Position numbers and translations under genes: made by a program. Under the pieces are notes generated by a model. That model was not told where the DNA came from. It was given only the letters and a program-made list of their open reading frames with translations, and did no database searches. A DNA stretch of 47,520 nucleotides, taken from assembly GCF_001681715.1 (NCBI RefSeq), contig NZ_LNWY01000023.1:1-47520 (forward strand), read 5' to 3'. Source of the stretch: Tritonibacter mobilis (GTDB taxonomy: Bacteria; Pseudomonadota; Alphaproteobacteria; Rhodobacterales; Rhodobacteraceae). Of the stretch, positions 31,224 to 39,265 are shown piece by piece; within the stretch, counting starts at the first letter, position 1, and every line of letters begins with the position of its first letter.

Positions 31224-32900
31224 CTAATCTTCTTCACCAGCCTCCGCATCTGAGGCAGGTTTTTGAATGAGCTCCAGCGCAACGGGAATGCCGAACTCCT
31301 CTAATCGTTTGACAGCGGCTTGCAGGCTGACCTTGGAGAAAAACGGCAAACCCAATGATCCGTCTTTGTATGGCTTCCTCATTATGCCATACACCACCTT
31401 GAAGTCTGTGCGGACTGGCTTTTGAGCGGCCATAGGCAGAAGATCTTCAAACGCGTTGCCACATGCTTTCTTGTCGCTCTCACTCTTAACGATTCTGCGC
31501 AGTTTCACTTTAAAGTCATGATCGGAAACGAACGCCTCGGCGCTCACTACCCCCTGAGACCAGAGGTGGCTAATTGACCCCGATGAATGACCATCCTTGA
31601 GATGGATGAACTCGCGCGATGTCGAAAAGAAATCGCAAGGCTCAAGGTTTCCGTACTTAACGCCCTTCGGGTTGATCTTTTTTTGGTCCAGCTTCAGGAG
31701 ATCGTCTCGGGTATTCACCAGTTCTTCGATTAGGTCTCTCTCGTTGAGGCACGTGGTTGGTCCTACGATGTTGACTTTCTCTAGGGCATCATATGCCTCA
31801 TCTACTTCGGCCTTGAAGTCCTGATCGACACAATACCAGCCCCCAGCGAACAGAACGTAGTATTTTTCGTTGCCATCTTCCCCAAGCGAGGTTTCGCAAA
31901 TGAAGCAATCATAAACTTTCCATTTTTGATCGAACTTCTCGTCGTTGTCTTTCTTGGCTGAGATGTAGTGCTTTTCTTTGAGTTCGATTACCTCGCCGTC
32001 AAAATCGCACCTGTTTAACTCCGCAACGTAGTCTTCAATTGATAGGCTTTCAAAGTCGGAGCCGTGACTTCCGAAGCCATTGTAGTGCAATTGATTCCCT
32101 TCTGTGTAATCGACAATTTCTGGAGGCGACATATGGAGGTCAGCGTTTTCGCCCGCGCGCAATTTTCCCAACGCTTCAAATAGTTTTTCATCTAGTTGGG
32201 CGATCATGTCTTTCTCAGAGACCATCTGCATACGGTCAACCCAGGAGAAATCTGCCTTATAGTCTTCTCGGAGGTACATTGCCAAAATTCTATCGCATAA
32301 CGCCTGAACTTCGTCGGGCTTGTCCTTTGCGATCACTTTGAGGGCGTCCTTACCCGCCACAAACTGCGCGAAGTCCTTATTTTTAGGTGTGCCTGCCGCC
32401 ACCCTTGCAAGGTCTCGATACATATCGACACCGAATGCTTGCAAGTCGCTATCCTTGCTGGTTTGAACCCGTTTTTGAACAGTCACAGCATCTGGTGTTG
32501 CCGTGTCAAAACTGCGTAGTTGCTCGCGTGAGACTGCATTTAGCGTGACTTTCAGGCCGAATTGCCTAACGAACGCGTCATCGTTTAATGCGATGTGCAC
32601 ATGGCCGAAACAGATCGCGAGTATTCTTCCCCCACTCGGCACAAACAGCACGGCACCAGCACCACTGGCAAAAAGGTCGCCAGGAAGATCAGGGCTACCG
32701 GTTCGAATAAAGTCTGTCCAGCCTGGCGGGTTATTGTAAATTTGACCAACATAGAGGGTCGCACCGTCAATACTTTCCCAAGGCCGTTGTTCAAGTTCGC
32801 GGGGTTCTCCCGGTGCAAAGCTTGGTCCAAATGCGGTTGCTGCGGTTCGTCCTGCTCGGAGTAGGCGCATGTTAAATTGGTAGTGTTTTACTCGTGGCAT
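31224..32900 (-). CDS. TIGR04141 / DUF6119-like sporadically distributed protein
   Basis: 558 residues. The central pattern SREQLRSFDTATPDAVTVQKRVQTSKDSDLQAFGVDMYRDLARVAAGTP-x-DFAQFVAGKDALKV is how I recognise the TIGR04141 (DUF6119) family, which has this length. The family is scattered across bacteria, mainly on mobile DNA; its biochemistry is not known to me. No membrane segment. It stands alone on the minus strand between the terminator and the CBASS genes, i.e. in the satellite's cargo slot, so a defence role is plausible but inferred. Confidence 0.65.
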   Translation of the reverse strand: MPRVKHYQFNMRLLRAGRTAATAFGPSFAPGEPRELEQRPWESIDGATLYVGQIYNNPPGWTDFIRTGSPDLPGDLFASGAGAVLFVPSGGRILAICFGHVHIALNDDAFVRQFGLKVTLNAVSREQLRSFDTATPDAVTVQKRVQTSKDSDLQAFGVDMYRDLARVAAGTPKNKDFAQFVAGKDALKVIAKDKPDEVQALCDRILAMYLREDYKADFSWVDRMQMVSEKDMIAQLDEKLFEALGKLRAGENADLHMSPPEIVDYTEGNQLHYNGFGSHGSDFESLSIEDYVAELNRCDFDGEVIELKEKHYISAKKDNDEKFDQKWKVYDCFICETSLGEDGNEKYYVLFAGGWYCVDQDFKAEVDEAYDALEKVNIVGPTTCLNERDLIEELVNTRDDLLKLDQKKINPKGVKYGNLEPCDFFSTSREFIHLKDGHSSGSISHLWSQGVVSAEAFVSDHDFKVKLRRIVKSESDKKACGNAFEDLLPMAAQKPVRTDFKVVYGIMRKPYKDGSLGLPFFSKVSLQAAVKRLEEFGIPVALELIQKPASDAEAGEED

Positions 32901-33072
32901 TCGGAGCCTCCAAATGCGTTGATGGTACCTAGTAACGCAAAGATTACAACGAGGGATTGAGCGGTTTCAGCCTGAGAGCCAAAATTTCCATCTCGCCAAA
33001 TCATTTCAGGGGGCTCGCGGGGGCCCAGCTTCCCGACAACATAGGATCACCAATTCCAAAAGGAGATCTGCT

Positions 33073-33534
33073 ATGACCACCTATGTTGCAACTGCCCCTG
33101 ACGGATCGGAACATACCCGCGAGACTGATCGAACTTACTCTCATGCTGTTCTGCTGAAAGGCAAAGGCGGTTGGACAGTAGTGGGCTTCTGCGGTCGTCT
33201 TGACTTCGCCCAAAAGAAGCAAGGCGAGCATCCGGGCAGTATCTTTGTTGAAGTCAGAGAACTCGGTGCGACCAAGGCCGAGGCTGCCGAAGACGCTGAG
33301 CAAGCCATCCATGAGGCAGAGGAAGCAGCCGAAGGCGACAAGCCGAAGCTGACGATCAGTCGCCTCACTGAAAAGCTGCTGATGGACGAAAATTTGGGTT
33401 ATGCGGCGATTGTGGATCAGGTCGTGGCCGAGTTCCCCGACGCTAAGACTACTACGCGTTCAGTCGCATCTGTTGCGGCCGCTATGCGAAAGAAGGGTGT
33501 GGATGTCCCGATGCGCAAGAAGTCAAAGGGCTAG
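33073..33534 (+). CDS. Hypothetical protein in the cargo block
   Basis: 153 residues with strong ribosome binding site AAGGAGA. The N-terminus (YVATAPDGSEHTRETDRTYSHAVLLKGKGGWTVVGFCG) resembles small phage proteins by pattern. A middle Glu/Ala helix (residues ~75-95) follows. The C-terminal ~60 residues (KLTISRLTEKLLMDENLGYAAIVDQVVAEFPDAKTTTRSVASVAAAMRKKG) look like a helical DNA-binding-type domain. Function unknown. Opposite strand to both neighbours. Confidence 0.65.
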   Translation: MTTYVATAPDGSEHTRETDRTYSHAVLLKGKGGWTVVGFCGRLDFAQKKQGEHPGSIFVEVRELGATKAEAAEDAEQAIHEAEEAAEGDKPKLTISRLTEKLLMDENLGYAAIVDQVVAEFPDAKTTTRSVASVAAAMRKKGVDVPMRKKSKG

Positions 33535-33582
33535 GCGTTTATGTAGTTGGCGGCCTTCGTGGTCGCCGGCCCCAGCAGTTTC

Positions 33583-34257
33583 TTAGGCGGCTTTTCGTGG
33601 CGTGATCGTGGCGTGCATCCGTTTTGCCATAAACGACGGAATTCTTTGGCTCAACCTTCGGAGATCATCGCTGTGACAGTCCCTCAGGCGTTTTCCGCTA
33701 CCGCAAGGACACAATGCGTGTCCTTTAATTTTCTGGCGAGAAAGCAGGTGAAGATAGTCTGCTATGACTTTTGCGTCGGGGGACACGCCGAGAAGATCAG
33801 CATAGCTTTCTAGAACGCCGAGAACGCCATGTGATCTTTCCCCATAGGGCCAACTGCCATTGACCTCAAAGTGGGTCTGGCTGACGAAATAGTCGTGCAT
33901 CGGTCCAGTGAGAAAGGTCTCAAACCGATGATTTGGTGCCGTCAATAACCACTCCTCCCATACGCCAAGGCAGCAGTTCCCATCCTCTGGAAAAACATGA
34001 CGATCAGCTATCCGCGGAATACGCCCTCCGGTCTCGAAAACGACTGGTTCCTCAGCGGGAAATCCCGCTGTCACTCCCGCCTGGATTTTGTAGGAATCGA
34101 AGACCCCATTTGGCGTATCGACTGGCCCATCGGGTCCGCAAGCAAGGAACTGGCCCTCAAGAATAATTAGCCTTTCTGTTCGTGAAACGCTCAGCTCTGG
34201 CTGATGATGAGCTACTGCCTTTTGCACCTCAGAATAGAGGGCGTCCGGTATCGTCAC
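33583..34257 (-). CDS. CBASS E2-like conjugating protein with C-terminal SEC-C zinc motif
   Basis: 224 residues from the GTG that overlaps the cyclase stop (GTGA); a TTG 9 bases earlier is possible. The core GGRIPRIADRHVFPEDGNCCLGVWEEWLL has the prokaryotic E2 signature, with His 87 and the candidate catalytic Cys at 95/96. It is followed by LTGPMHDYFVSQ. The end carries a SEC-C motif, CPCGSGKRLRDCH. In short type II CBASS an E2 without E1 or JAB protein acts on the cyclase C-terminus to prime it. Cytoplasmic. Confidence 0.82.
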   Translation of the reverse strand: MTIPDALYSEVQKAVAHHQPELSVSRTERLIILEGQFLACGPDGPVDTPNGVFDSYKIQAGVTAGFPAEEPVVFETGGRIPRIADRHVFPEDGNCCLGVWEEWLLTAPNHRFETFLTGPMHDYFVSQTHFEVNGSWPYGERSHGVLGVLESYADLLGVSPDAKVIADYLHLLSRQKIKGHALCPCGSGKRLRDCHSDDLRRLSQRIPSFMAKRMHATITPRKAA

Positions 34258-35363
34258 TCCGCCCAAGGTTTGCCACCACTCCCGCTCTCTTTCCGGGCGT
34301 TGACCGCCGACTCCATTCGCGATTGCTTTTCGCTATCTGAGAGTGCGGCCGCTGCTTTCGAGGCAAGGAATGGTGCGGCCAGACCGGCACCACCAAGAGC
34401 GCTCTTGGTTTCAAGGGGAGCACTGGAGCTGTTTGCCGCATTCTTAGAAGCATCGTCAAAAAAGCTATGACGGAAGACGGTCTTCCAAATCTTGTTGGCG
34501 TCTGAATCTGTGATGTCGTCCGCGTCGAGTTTGTCGAGTTCCTTTACGGAGTCCTTAGCCTGGTCGATCAACCGACCAATGCGGTCGGTATCCTTGTCGT
34601 CTGATACTTGAACTCCGTTGGCAAACACGGGCGTATATTTCGAACGCTGTGACAGGCTGCGAAGCGTCTCCCGGAAGGACCTGTCGTCGCGGCCGTCATC
34701 CGCCGTGTAGCACTCAATGAATAGCGCGGTAGCGACCAAACCGCCGGGAAAAGACCTTTTGAGCCTTGCGGCATGCGTCTTCGAGAAGAACTTACCAAAT
34801 CGGATGATGCGTCGTAGCTGGTAGCTGCCCGAAGTCTCCGGGCTTTTCCAGGAAACCTCTCGCTCAATCCACTGGTTCATGGCGGCAGGGTCGGAGGCAA
34901 CCCACTCATCGCCCGAAGACAGTTCGTAGCGCCAGCCTACATCGGTCCAGCGCCTACGGAACACGGGGAAATCACACTGATACCCGTCCGCATACACAAC
35001 CCGGACACACTTTTTCTTGGTCACCGGATCGTTCTTCATATTCGTCGCCTTGCGGGCGATTGCTTGGCGAACCCAATCACGGGTGGTTCTCGGTCCATTG
35101 GCATCGTCCTGATTGAAAACGATGCCAAGATCGATGTCGTACCGGCTTTCCTGGTCGGATTCCGGCGGTTGGGTCATGGTCTTTTGAGCGTAACCACCTT
35201 GATTGATGGTTTCTTTGAAGGCTGGCTTTTCCAGTTCTTCGAGACCCTTCTCGATACGGTCGAGATTGGTTTCGCGTCTGCGCTTCATGTCCGCGCGCTG
35301 ATCGTTGCTCAGCCGGACGTGCTGGTTGTGAAAGCTGGAAATCCGCTTTGAGAAATCATACAT
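34254..35363 (-). CDS. CBASS CD-NTase (cGAS/DncV-like nucleotidyltransferase)
   Basis: 369 residues from ATG (MYDFSKR); GTG 35372 would add three. Pol-beta-type nucleotidyltransferase. It shows the QGGYAQKTM helix-capping Gly-rich motif (a GS variant reading GG), catalytic SRYDIDLGIVF (two Asp) and the third Asp in VVYADGYQCDFPVF. An OAS-like C-terminal helical domain follows. It should make a cyclic oligonucleotide upon infection. The C-terminus ends SGSGGKPWAE, a flexible tail suited to modification by the E2 protein. Divergent from the effector with about 90 bp between. Confidence 0.88.
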   Translation of the reverse strand: MYDFSKRISSFHNQHVRLSNDQRADMKRRRETNLDRIEKGLEELEKPAFKETINQGGYAQKTMTQPPESDQESRYDIDLGIVFNQDDANGPRTTRDWVRQAIARKATNMKNDPVTKKKCVRVVYADGYQCDFPVFRRRWTDVGWRYELSSGDEWVASDPAAMNQWIEREVSWKSPETSGSYQLRRIIRFGKFFSKTHAARLKRSFPGGLVATALFIECYTADDGRDDRSFRETLRSLSQRSKYTPVFANGVQVSDDKDTDRIGRLIDQAKDSVKELDKLDADDITDSDANKIWKTVFRHSFFDDASKNAANSSSAPLETKSALGGAGLAAPFLASKAAAALSDSEKQSRMESAVNARKESGSGGKPWAE

Positions 35364-35456
35364 TTTGGGCACCTGCCTCTGTCGATCCCCTCTATCTGGT
35401 GGGCGCGCAGACGAAATTCAAGGGGATTGGGCCAGAAAAGAATCGGAGAACGAATC
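35364..35456. promoter_or_regulatory. Divergent CBASS promoter region
   Basis: The 93-bp spacer between cyclase and effector must hold promoters for both directions. GGAG ahead of the effector GTG is visible. No operator repeat is obvious. Confidence 0.4.
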
Positions 35457-36215
35457 GTGTATTCACTGTTGCCTTGGAGATGGATTGGTTCCGCTGTCGC
35501 GTTGATTGTGGCGGTCTCGCTTTACGCCGACGACATTGCTCTGCTGTTAGGTTTTACTGTGACTGACCAACACCTCATCCGTTACTTACCTCCCGTGCTC
35601 TTGGGTTTCCTCGCGGGGTTTTTCGGGCCCACCGGCTACTGGGCACCTTGGCGGGTTGTGTGGCGCTGGATACCCGCTTTCAACAGATGGCTACCTGACC
35701 TGAATGGAGTATGGCTGGGGACAACTGGCTCCAATTGGCCGACGATCAAGAAGATGCTGGATGGGGCGCAGGCTTACTCGGTCACTAACAAAGAAGAGTT
35801 GCACTCAACGCAAGAACAGGTGGATGCTATGGCCGTTCAGGTAACGGCCTCCTTGTTCCGATTGAAAGTCGAGGCTGGCCTCAGTTCGACCGACGGGCGT
35901 TCGCATTCGATTACCGCGAAGCCCCACCGGGATCAGCATTCCGGTCGGATACATCTCACCTACGTCTATGACCAGACTTCGCCAAATCCCGCCATTACAG
36001 ACGAGGAAAGGCATATGGGTGCTGCCGACCTAACCATCGACACTGACAACCTCGACGTAGCCGAAGGAGTGTATTGGACCCGAAGGAATTGGCAGATAGG
36101 GCTCAATACAGCAGGGCGCCTTGAACTGCACCGATCCACTCAACGCAAGGAAAAGGGCAAATCTCTACGTCAATATGCGGCGGAGGAGAAAAAGCGTTTA
36201 GAGGCCGGTAGTTAG
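35457..36215 (+). CDS. Cap15-type CBASS effector (2TM + beta-barrel)
   Basis: 252 residues from the GTG with GGAG eight bases upstream; TTG 35427 is in frame. Two membrane helices (about 9-33, GSAVALIVAVSLYADDIALLL; about 44-60, LPPVLLGFLAGFFGPTG) are followed by a beta-rich domain opening with LNGVWLGTTGSNW (82-94) and containing VQVTASLFRLKVEAGLSSTDGRSHS and a closing GVYWTRRNWQIGLNTAGRLEL. This is the S-2TM-beta/Cap15 architecture, where the barrel binds the cyclic dinucleotide and oligomers disrupt the inner membrane. Transcribed divergently from its cyclase. Confidence 0.85.
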   Translation: MYSLLPWRWIGSAVALIVAVSLYADDIALLLGFTVTDQHLIRYLPPVLLGFLAGFFGPTGYWAPWRVVWRWIPAFNRWLPDLNGVWLGTTGSNWPTIKKMLDGAQAYSVTNKEELHSTQEQVDAMAVQVTASLFRLKVEAGLSSTDGRSHSITAKPHRDQHSGRIHLTYVYDQTSPNPAITDEERHMGAADLTIDTDNLDVAEGVYWTRRNWQIGLNTAGRLELHRSTQRKEKGKSLRQYAAEEKKRLEAGS

Positions 36216-36274
36216 CGGTAGAACATGGAACTGGGTCACAAATGATCCACAAACACCGATCCGAGCAGTGTTTT

Positions 36275-36282
36275 CTGTACTT
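36275..36282. promoter_or_regulatory. CTGTACTT site near the right attachment site
   Basis: Matches the repeat found twice ahead of the integrase gene at the other end; candidate arm-type site. Eight bases alone can occur by chance. Confidence 0.25.
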
Positions 36283-36292
36283 ATTCTGTGTT

Positions 36293-36332
36293 CGAAAAGA
36301 AAAAGGACTTAGCGGATGAGCGCTAAGTCCTT
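36293..36332 (-). terminator. Terminator of tRNA-Asn (minus strand)
   Basis: Perfect 12-bp stem AAGGACTTAGCG / CGCTAAGTCCTT with a 6-nt loop. Read on the minus strand it is followed by TTTTTCTTTTC. It lies 9 bp past the tRNA 3' end and is carried by the element, which thus resupplies the tRNA's terminator. Confidence 0.85.
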
Positions 36333-36339
36333 GAAATCT

Positions 36340-36385
36340 TTGGCTCCGGCGGTAGGGATCGAACCTACGACCAATTGATTAACAG
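36340..36385 (-). other. Attachment site at the right end (attR, inside intact tRNA-Asn)
   Basis: 46 bp identical to 20923-20968. It covers the tRNA from the start of the anticodon loop through CCA plus one base. The element therefore restores the tRNA 3' half on integration. Confidence 0.95.
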
Positions 36386-36415
36386 TCAACTGCTCTACCG
36401 CTGAGCTACGCCGGA
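36341..36415 (-). tRNA. tRNA-Asn (anticodon GUU)
   Basis: 75 nt. The acceptor stem TCCGGCG / CGCCGGA is perfect, with discriminator G and encoded CCA. The D-arm is GTAGCTCAGCGGTAGAGC, the anticodon loop CTGTTAA with GTT, and the T-arm GTAGG-TTCGATC-CCTAC. The 5' half lies in the right-hand chromosome and the 3' half is supplied by the integrated element. Confidence 0.97.
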
Positions 36416-36669
36416 GTGTGAGCGTTCGTATAGCGATGCAGTTTCGGGGCGTCCAGCAGAAATTTGAGGGAAAAGGCAAATTTCTCGTCAGACCGAGCCG
36501 CACTGCCCCTAGCTACGCCGGTGCTGAGCAACGGTTGGACGAGGGGATCGTTCGTATGTATCGAAAATTGGAGGTTTTATGCTGTTTTCGCGTAGCCCCT
36601 CCGGCAAAGGTTTAACTGAAAAAAAATGCATTTGCGCGAGAGTGACCCCAATTAATTTGGAGGGACACC
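36416..36669. promoter_or_regulatory. Promoter region of tRNA-Asn (minus) and chemotaxis gene (plus)
   Basis: A 254-bp divergent spacer with no gene. A GGAGG ribosome binding site precedes the MCP start. A stretch at 36511-36521 matches 11 bp of the tRNA 5' end, probably by chance. Confidence 0.4.
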
Positions 36670-38505
36670 ATGTTCTTAACGTCTTGGTTCCGGAACATGC
36701 CAGTGAAGCGCAAAATCCTGCTTCCCGGGATGGCGGGCTTACTGATGATGATCGGTGTGATCACGACTTTCTGGGCTCAACGCCTGTCTACGGCGCTCTA
36801 TACCGGCTTTGAAGAGCAGGTATCGCTGACGGAGTCCTACATTGCCGCACCTCTTGCGACGGCGGCGTGGAACTATGATGGCGATTTGGCGAATACCACA
36901 TTGGCCTCGCTGGCTGAGCGCGAGACATTTGTTTTTGCGCGTGTCGTCAGCAGCGGTGATGTGCTGGCAGAAGCCTTTAAGGGCGATCAGATGCAGGAGG
37001 TATGGATCGAGCGCGCGAATGGTCTGCTCGAGTCTGATCAAATGCGGCTCGAGGATGGGGATTTCACCTATTTCAAGACGCCACTGATGTTTGAAGGCGA
37101 GGAAGCCGGCAATATGGTCTGGGCGCTGGATACTTCCATCATCGCCAATCAGATCATGCATGCGAACATGGTCGCGGCGGGCCTTGGTTTTGCGATCTTT
37201 GCCGCGTTTTCGGTGATCTTCTATATGATTGCGGTTGCGGTGTCGCGTCCGATCCAGGATGTGGTCACGCATATTGATGCCTTGCAACATGGCGACACGA
37301 CGCGCGACATTCCTGAGGCCGACCGCCGTGATGAGATCGGCGCGCTTGGCAAGGCGCTGGTGGATTTCCGTGACACCACTGCTGAGCAGAAGCGGATGGA
37401 AGAAGAAAAACGCAAACAGGATGCCGTGCAAGAGCATGTGGTGAGCGTTCTGTCCGACGCACTTGGCAAGCTGTCTACTGGCGATCTGACCGTAAACATC
37501 AAGGAAGATTTCCCCGCTGATTACGAAAAACTCAGCACGGATTTCAATGCCCTGGTCAATCGGCTGTTCGATACGGTTTCGGCCGTTGTGGATGCAGCCG
37601 ATAGTATCCAGAACGGCTCGACCGAGATCAGCTCTGCTTCTGACGATCTGGCGCGCCGCACAGAAAGCCAGGCCGCAACTCTGGAGGAGACGGCAGCCGC
37701 TCTGGATGAGCTGACCGCATCTGTGCGTCAGGCCGCCGAAGGTGCTGGCAGCGTTGCCAACACCATGGAAGAGGCAAAATCCGAAGCGGTCAACAGCGGT
37801 ACCATCGTTAATAATGCCGTGTCCGCAATGACGGAGATCGAGCAATCCTCGAACCATATTTCGCAGATCATTGGTGTGATCGACGATATCGCGTTCCAGA
37901 CCAATCTTCTGGCGCTGAACGCGGGTGTTGAGGCTGCAAGAGCGGGGGAAGCTGGCCGTGGGTTTGCGGTGGTGGCCTCCGAGGTGCGCGCACTTGCACA
38001 ACGTTCGTCTGGTGCGGCAATGGAGATCAAAACGCTGATCGGTGACAGTTCCAAACAGGTGGAGCGCGGCGTCGATCTGGTTGGCAAAGCGGGAGAGGCG
38101 CTGCACAATATCGTGGAGCGCGTTACGCAAATCTCCGGTTTGATTTCCGACATTGCGCAGGGTGCGAGCGAGCAATCCGCCGGGCTTGGCGATATCAACA
38201 GCGGCATGGTTGAACTGGATCAGGTCACGCAGCAAAACGCTGCGATGGTCGAAGAGGCCACCGCTGCGAGCCATATGCTCAAGGCCAATGCGGTGAACCT
38301 TGCGGAAATGGTTGCACATTTCAAACTTGGCGCAGGGACACGCAATGTGGCGCCCATCGCACCCGCAGCGGCTGAGGAGCCTGAGATGGTTGCTCCGTCC
38401 GCACATGGGGACGATTGGCACTACACGCCCGAACCCAGCAATGTAGCGGTTGCAAGCAGCAAGAGCAGCAGCAATGCCGCAGCTAAATTGTGGGAAGATT
38501 TCTGA
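36670..38505 (+). CDS. Methyl-accepting chemotaxis protein
   Basis: 611 residues. The N-terminal membrane helix (about 14-34) is followed by a ~130-residue periplasmic sensor, a second helix (about 170-191, [21 protein letters not shown]) and HAMP ([40 protein letters not shown]). A second HAMP-like segment ([17 protein letters not shown]) precedes a long signalling coiled coil with hairpin tip [43 protein letters not shown]. It ends in KLWEDF, like the CheR/CheB tether pentapeptides. Ligand unknown. Start supported by GGAGG. Confidence 0.93.
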   Translation: MFLTSWFRNMPVKRKILLPGMAGLLMMIGVITTFWAQRLSTALYTGFEEQVSLTESYIAAPLATAAWNYDGDLANTTLASLAERETFVFARVVSSGDVLAEAFKGDQMQEVWIERANGLLESDQMRLEDGDFTYFKTPLMFEGEEAGNMVWALDTSIIANQIMHANMVAAGLGFAIFAAFSVIFYMIAVAVSRPIQDVVTHIDALQHGDTTRDIPEADRRDEIGALGKALVDFRDTTAEQKRMEEEKRKQDAVQEHVVSVLSDALGKLSTGDLTVNIKEDFPADYEKLSTDFNALVNRLFDTVSAVVDAADSIQNGSTEISSASDDLARRTESQAATLEETAAALDELTASVRQAAEGAGSVANTMEEAKSEAVNSGTIVNNAVSAMTEIEQSSNHISQIIGVIDDIAFQTNLLALNAGVEAARAGEAGRGFAVVASEVRALAQRSSGAAMEIKTLIGDSSKQVERGVDLVGKAGEALHNIVERVTQISGLISDIAQGASEQSAGLGDINSGMVELDQVTQQNAAMVEEATAASHMLKANAVNLAEMVAHFKLGAGTRNVAPIAPAAAEEPEMVAPSAHGDDWHYTPEPSNVAVASSKSSSNAAAKLWEDF

Positions 38506-38524
38506 TTAACGTCAGCACGTCTTG

Positions 38525-38590
38525 AGATCTGTGGGGGTGATCCGCAGATCCGATAAAAGATCCCGGCGCTGCGAGGTGCCGGGATTTTCT
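38525..38590 (+). terminator. Hairpin pair and intrinsic terminator after MCP gene
   Basis: A first stem GATCTGTGG / TCCGCAGATC (38525-38550) is followed by the terminator stem ATCCCGGCGC / GTGCCGGGAT (38560-38585) with a T-rich tail TTTCTTTT. Confidence 0.82.
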
Positions 38591-38656
38591 TTTGTAATGT
38601 TCCGAGGCCGCCCTGACACGAAGCCCAGAGCAAAAGCACATCACTTACAACGTAAT

Positions 38657-39259
38657 TTAGAGATCTTTGAGTGACGCAATCGTTGCATCGCACCAATCCA
38701 CCGCTGCACTGGCCATGCGATACCCGTAATCCAGCGTTGATATCATAAAGGCGGCGTTTGCCAATTTTCCTGCGGCTTCTTCAGCCTGGCGCTGTCGGAT
38801 GATTTCTTCGAAAAAGGCGATGCGATCTTGCAGACCATGGCAGTGGTCTTCCAACATCTTGATTATGACCTCTGGCGCGACGCTTGCGCCAAAAAACATC
38901 TTCAGGAGCAGCTCATTGCGCACGATGACATCACTGCTTGGGCCTGCGATCCAGTCCTGCAACGCCGCCTGCCCACGATCGGTAATCTGATACATTTGCC
39001 GCTGGCGTTTGCCTGTAGACGTCGGGGAGGTCGTGTCACGTTCTATTAGCCCCTCGTCTTCAAGAGCACGCAGGATGGGGTAGATCTGGCCGGCGCTTTC
39101 ATTCCAGAAAAATGACGTACTGCGTGAGATCGCCTGCTTGATGTCATAGCCAGATTTTGGACCCATCATAACAAAACCCAAAACCGCATATGCGGTGCGT
39201 TTGCGCCCAATTCTGGCTGCGGCGGACTTAGGCATCTCGTAGAACTCTGTACTGGTCAT
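38657..39259 (-). CDS. PadR-family transcriptional regulator
   Basis: 200 residues. The N-terminal winged HTH runs from TAYAVLGFVMMGPKSGYDIKQAISRSTSFFWNESAGQIYPILRALEDEGLIERD to RQMYQITDRGQAALQDWI, as in PadR. The C-terminal helical dimerisation domain (LLKMFFGASVAPEVIIKMLEDHCHGLQDRIAFFEEII) is the 'Vir_act_alpha_C' type. ATG preferred over GTG two codons earlier; neither has a clear ribosome binding site. PadR proteins often repress efflux or stress genes, and an RND pump lies close by, but direct control is inference. Confidence 0.9.
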   Translation of the reverse strand: MTSTEFYEMPKSAAARIGRKRTAYAVLGFVMMGPKSGYDIKQAISRSTSFFWNESAGQIYPILRALEDEGLIERDTTSPTSTGKRQRQMYQITDRGQAALQDWIAGPSSDVIVRNELLLKMFFGASVAPEVIIKMLEDHCHGLQDRIAFFEEIIRQRQAEEAAGKLANAAFMISTLDYGYRMASAAVDWCDATIASLKDL

Positions 39260-39265
39260 CGACAC

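Larger units (their letters stand above)
20923..36385. mobile_element. 15.46-kb phage-satellite-like element integrated in tRNA-Asn
   Basis: The element is bounded by a 46-bp direct repeat and has an integrase just inside the left end. Its content in order is: integrase, AlpA-like HTH, unknown, HTH, primase-polymerase/VapE helicase, candidate origin, small terminase-like protein, small unknown genes, then cargo with CBASS. Size and gene order resemble PICI or P4-like satellites. No large terminase, portal, capsid or tail gene is recognised, nor conjugation genes, so it probably depends on a helper phage. The intact tRNA is at the end away from the integrase. Confidence 0.85.

Noticed and set aside
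33583-35363. Full type II CBASS with E1-E2 (Cap2) and JAB (Cap3)
   Set aside because: The accessory protein has no ThiF/E1 domain and no JAMM motif is found nearby; only an E2-like core with SEC-C.
36511-36521. Duplicate of the tRNA-Asn 5' end, possibly an older integration scar
   Set aside because: Only about 11 bp match with no flanking similarity; compatible with chance.
36739-38421. Long antisense open frame opposite the chemotaxis gene
   Set aside because: Same reason; His/Arg-rich composition typical of a reversed high-GC gene.
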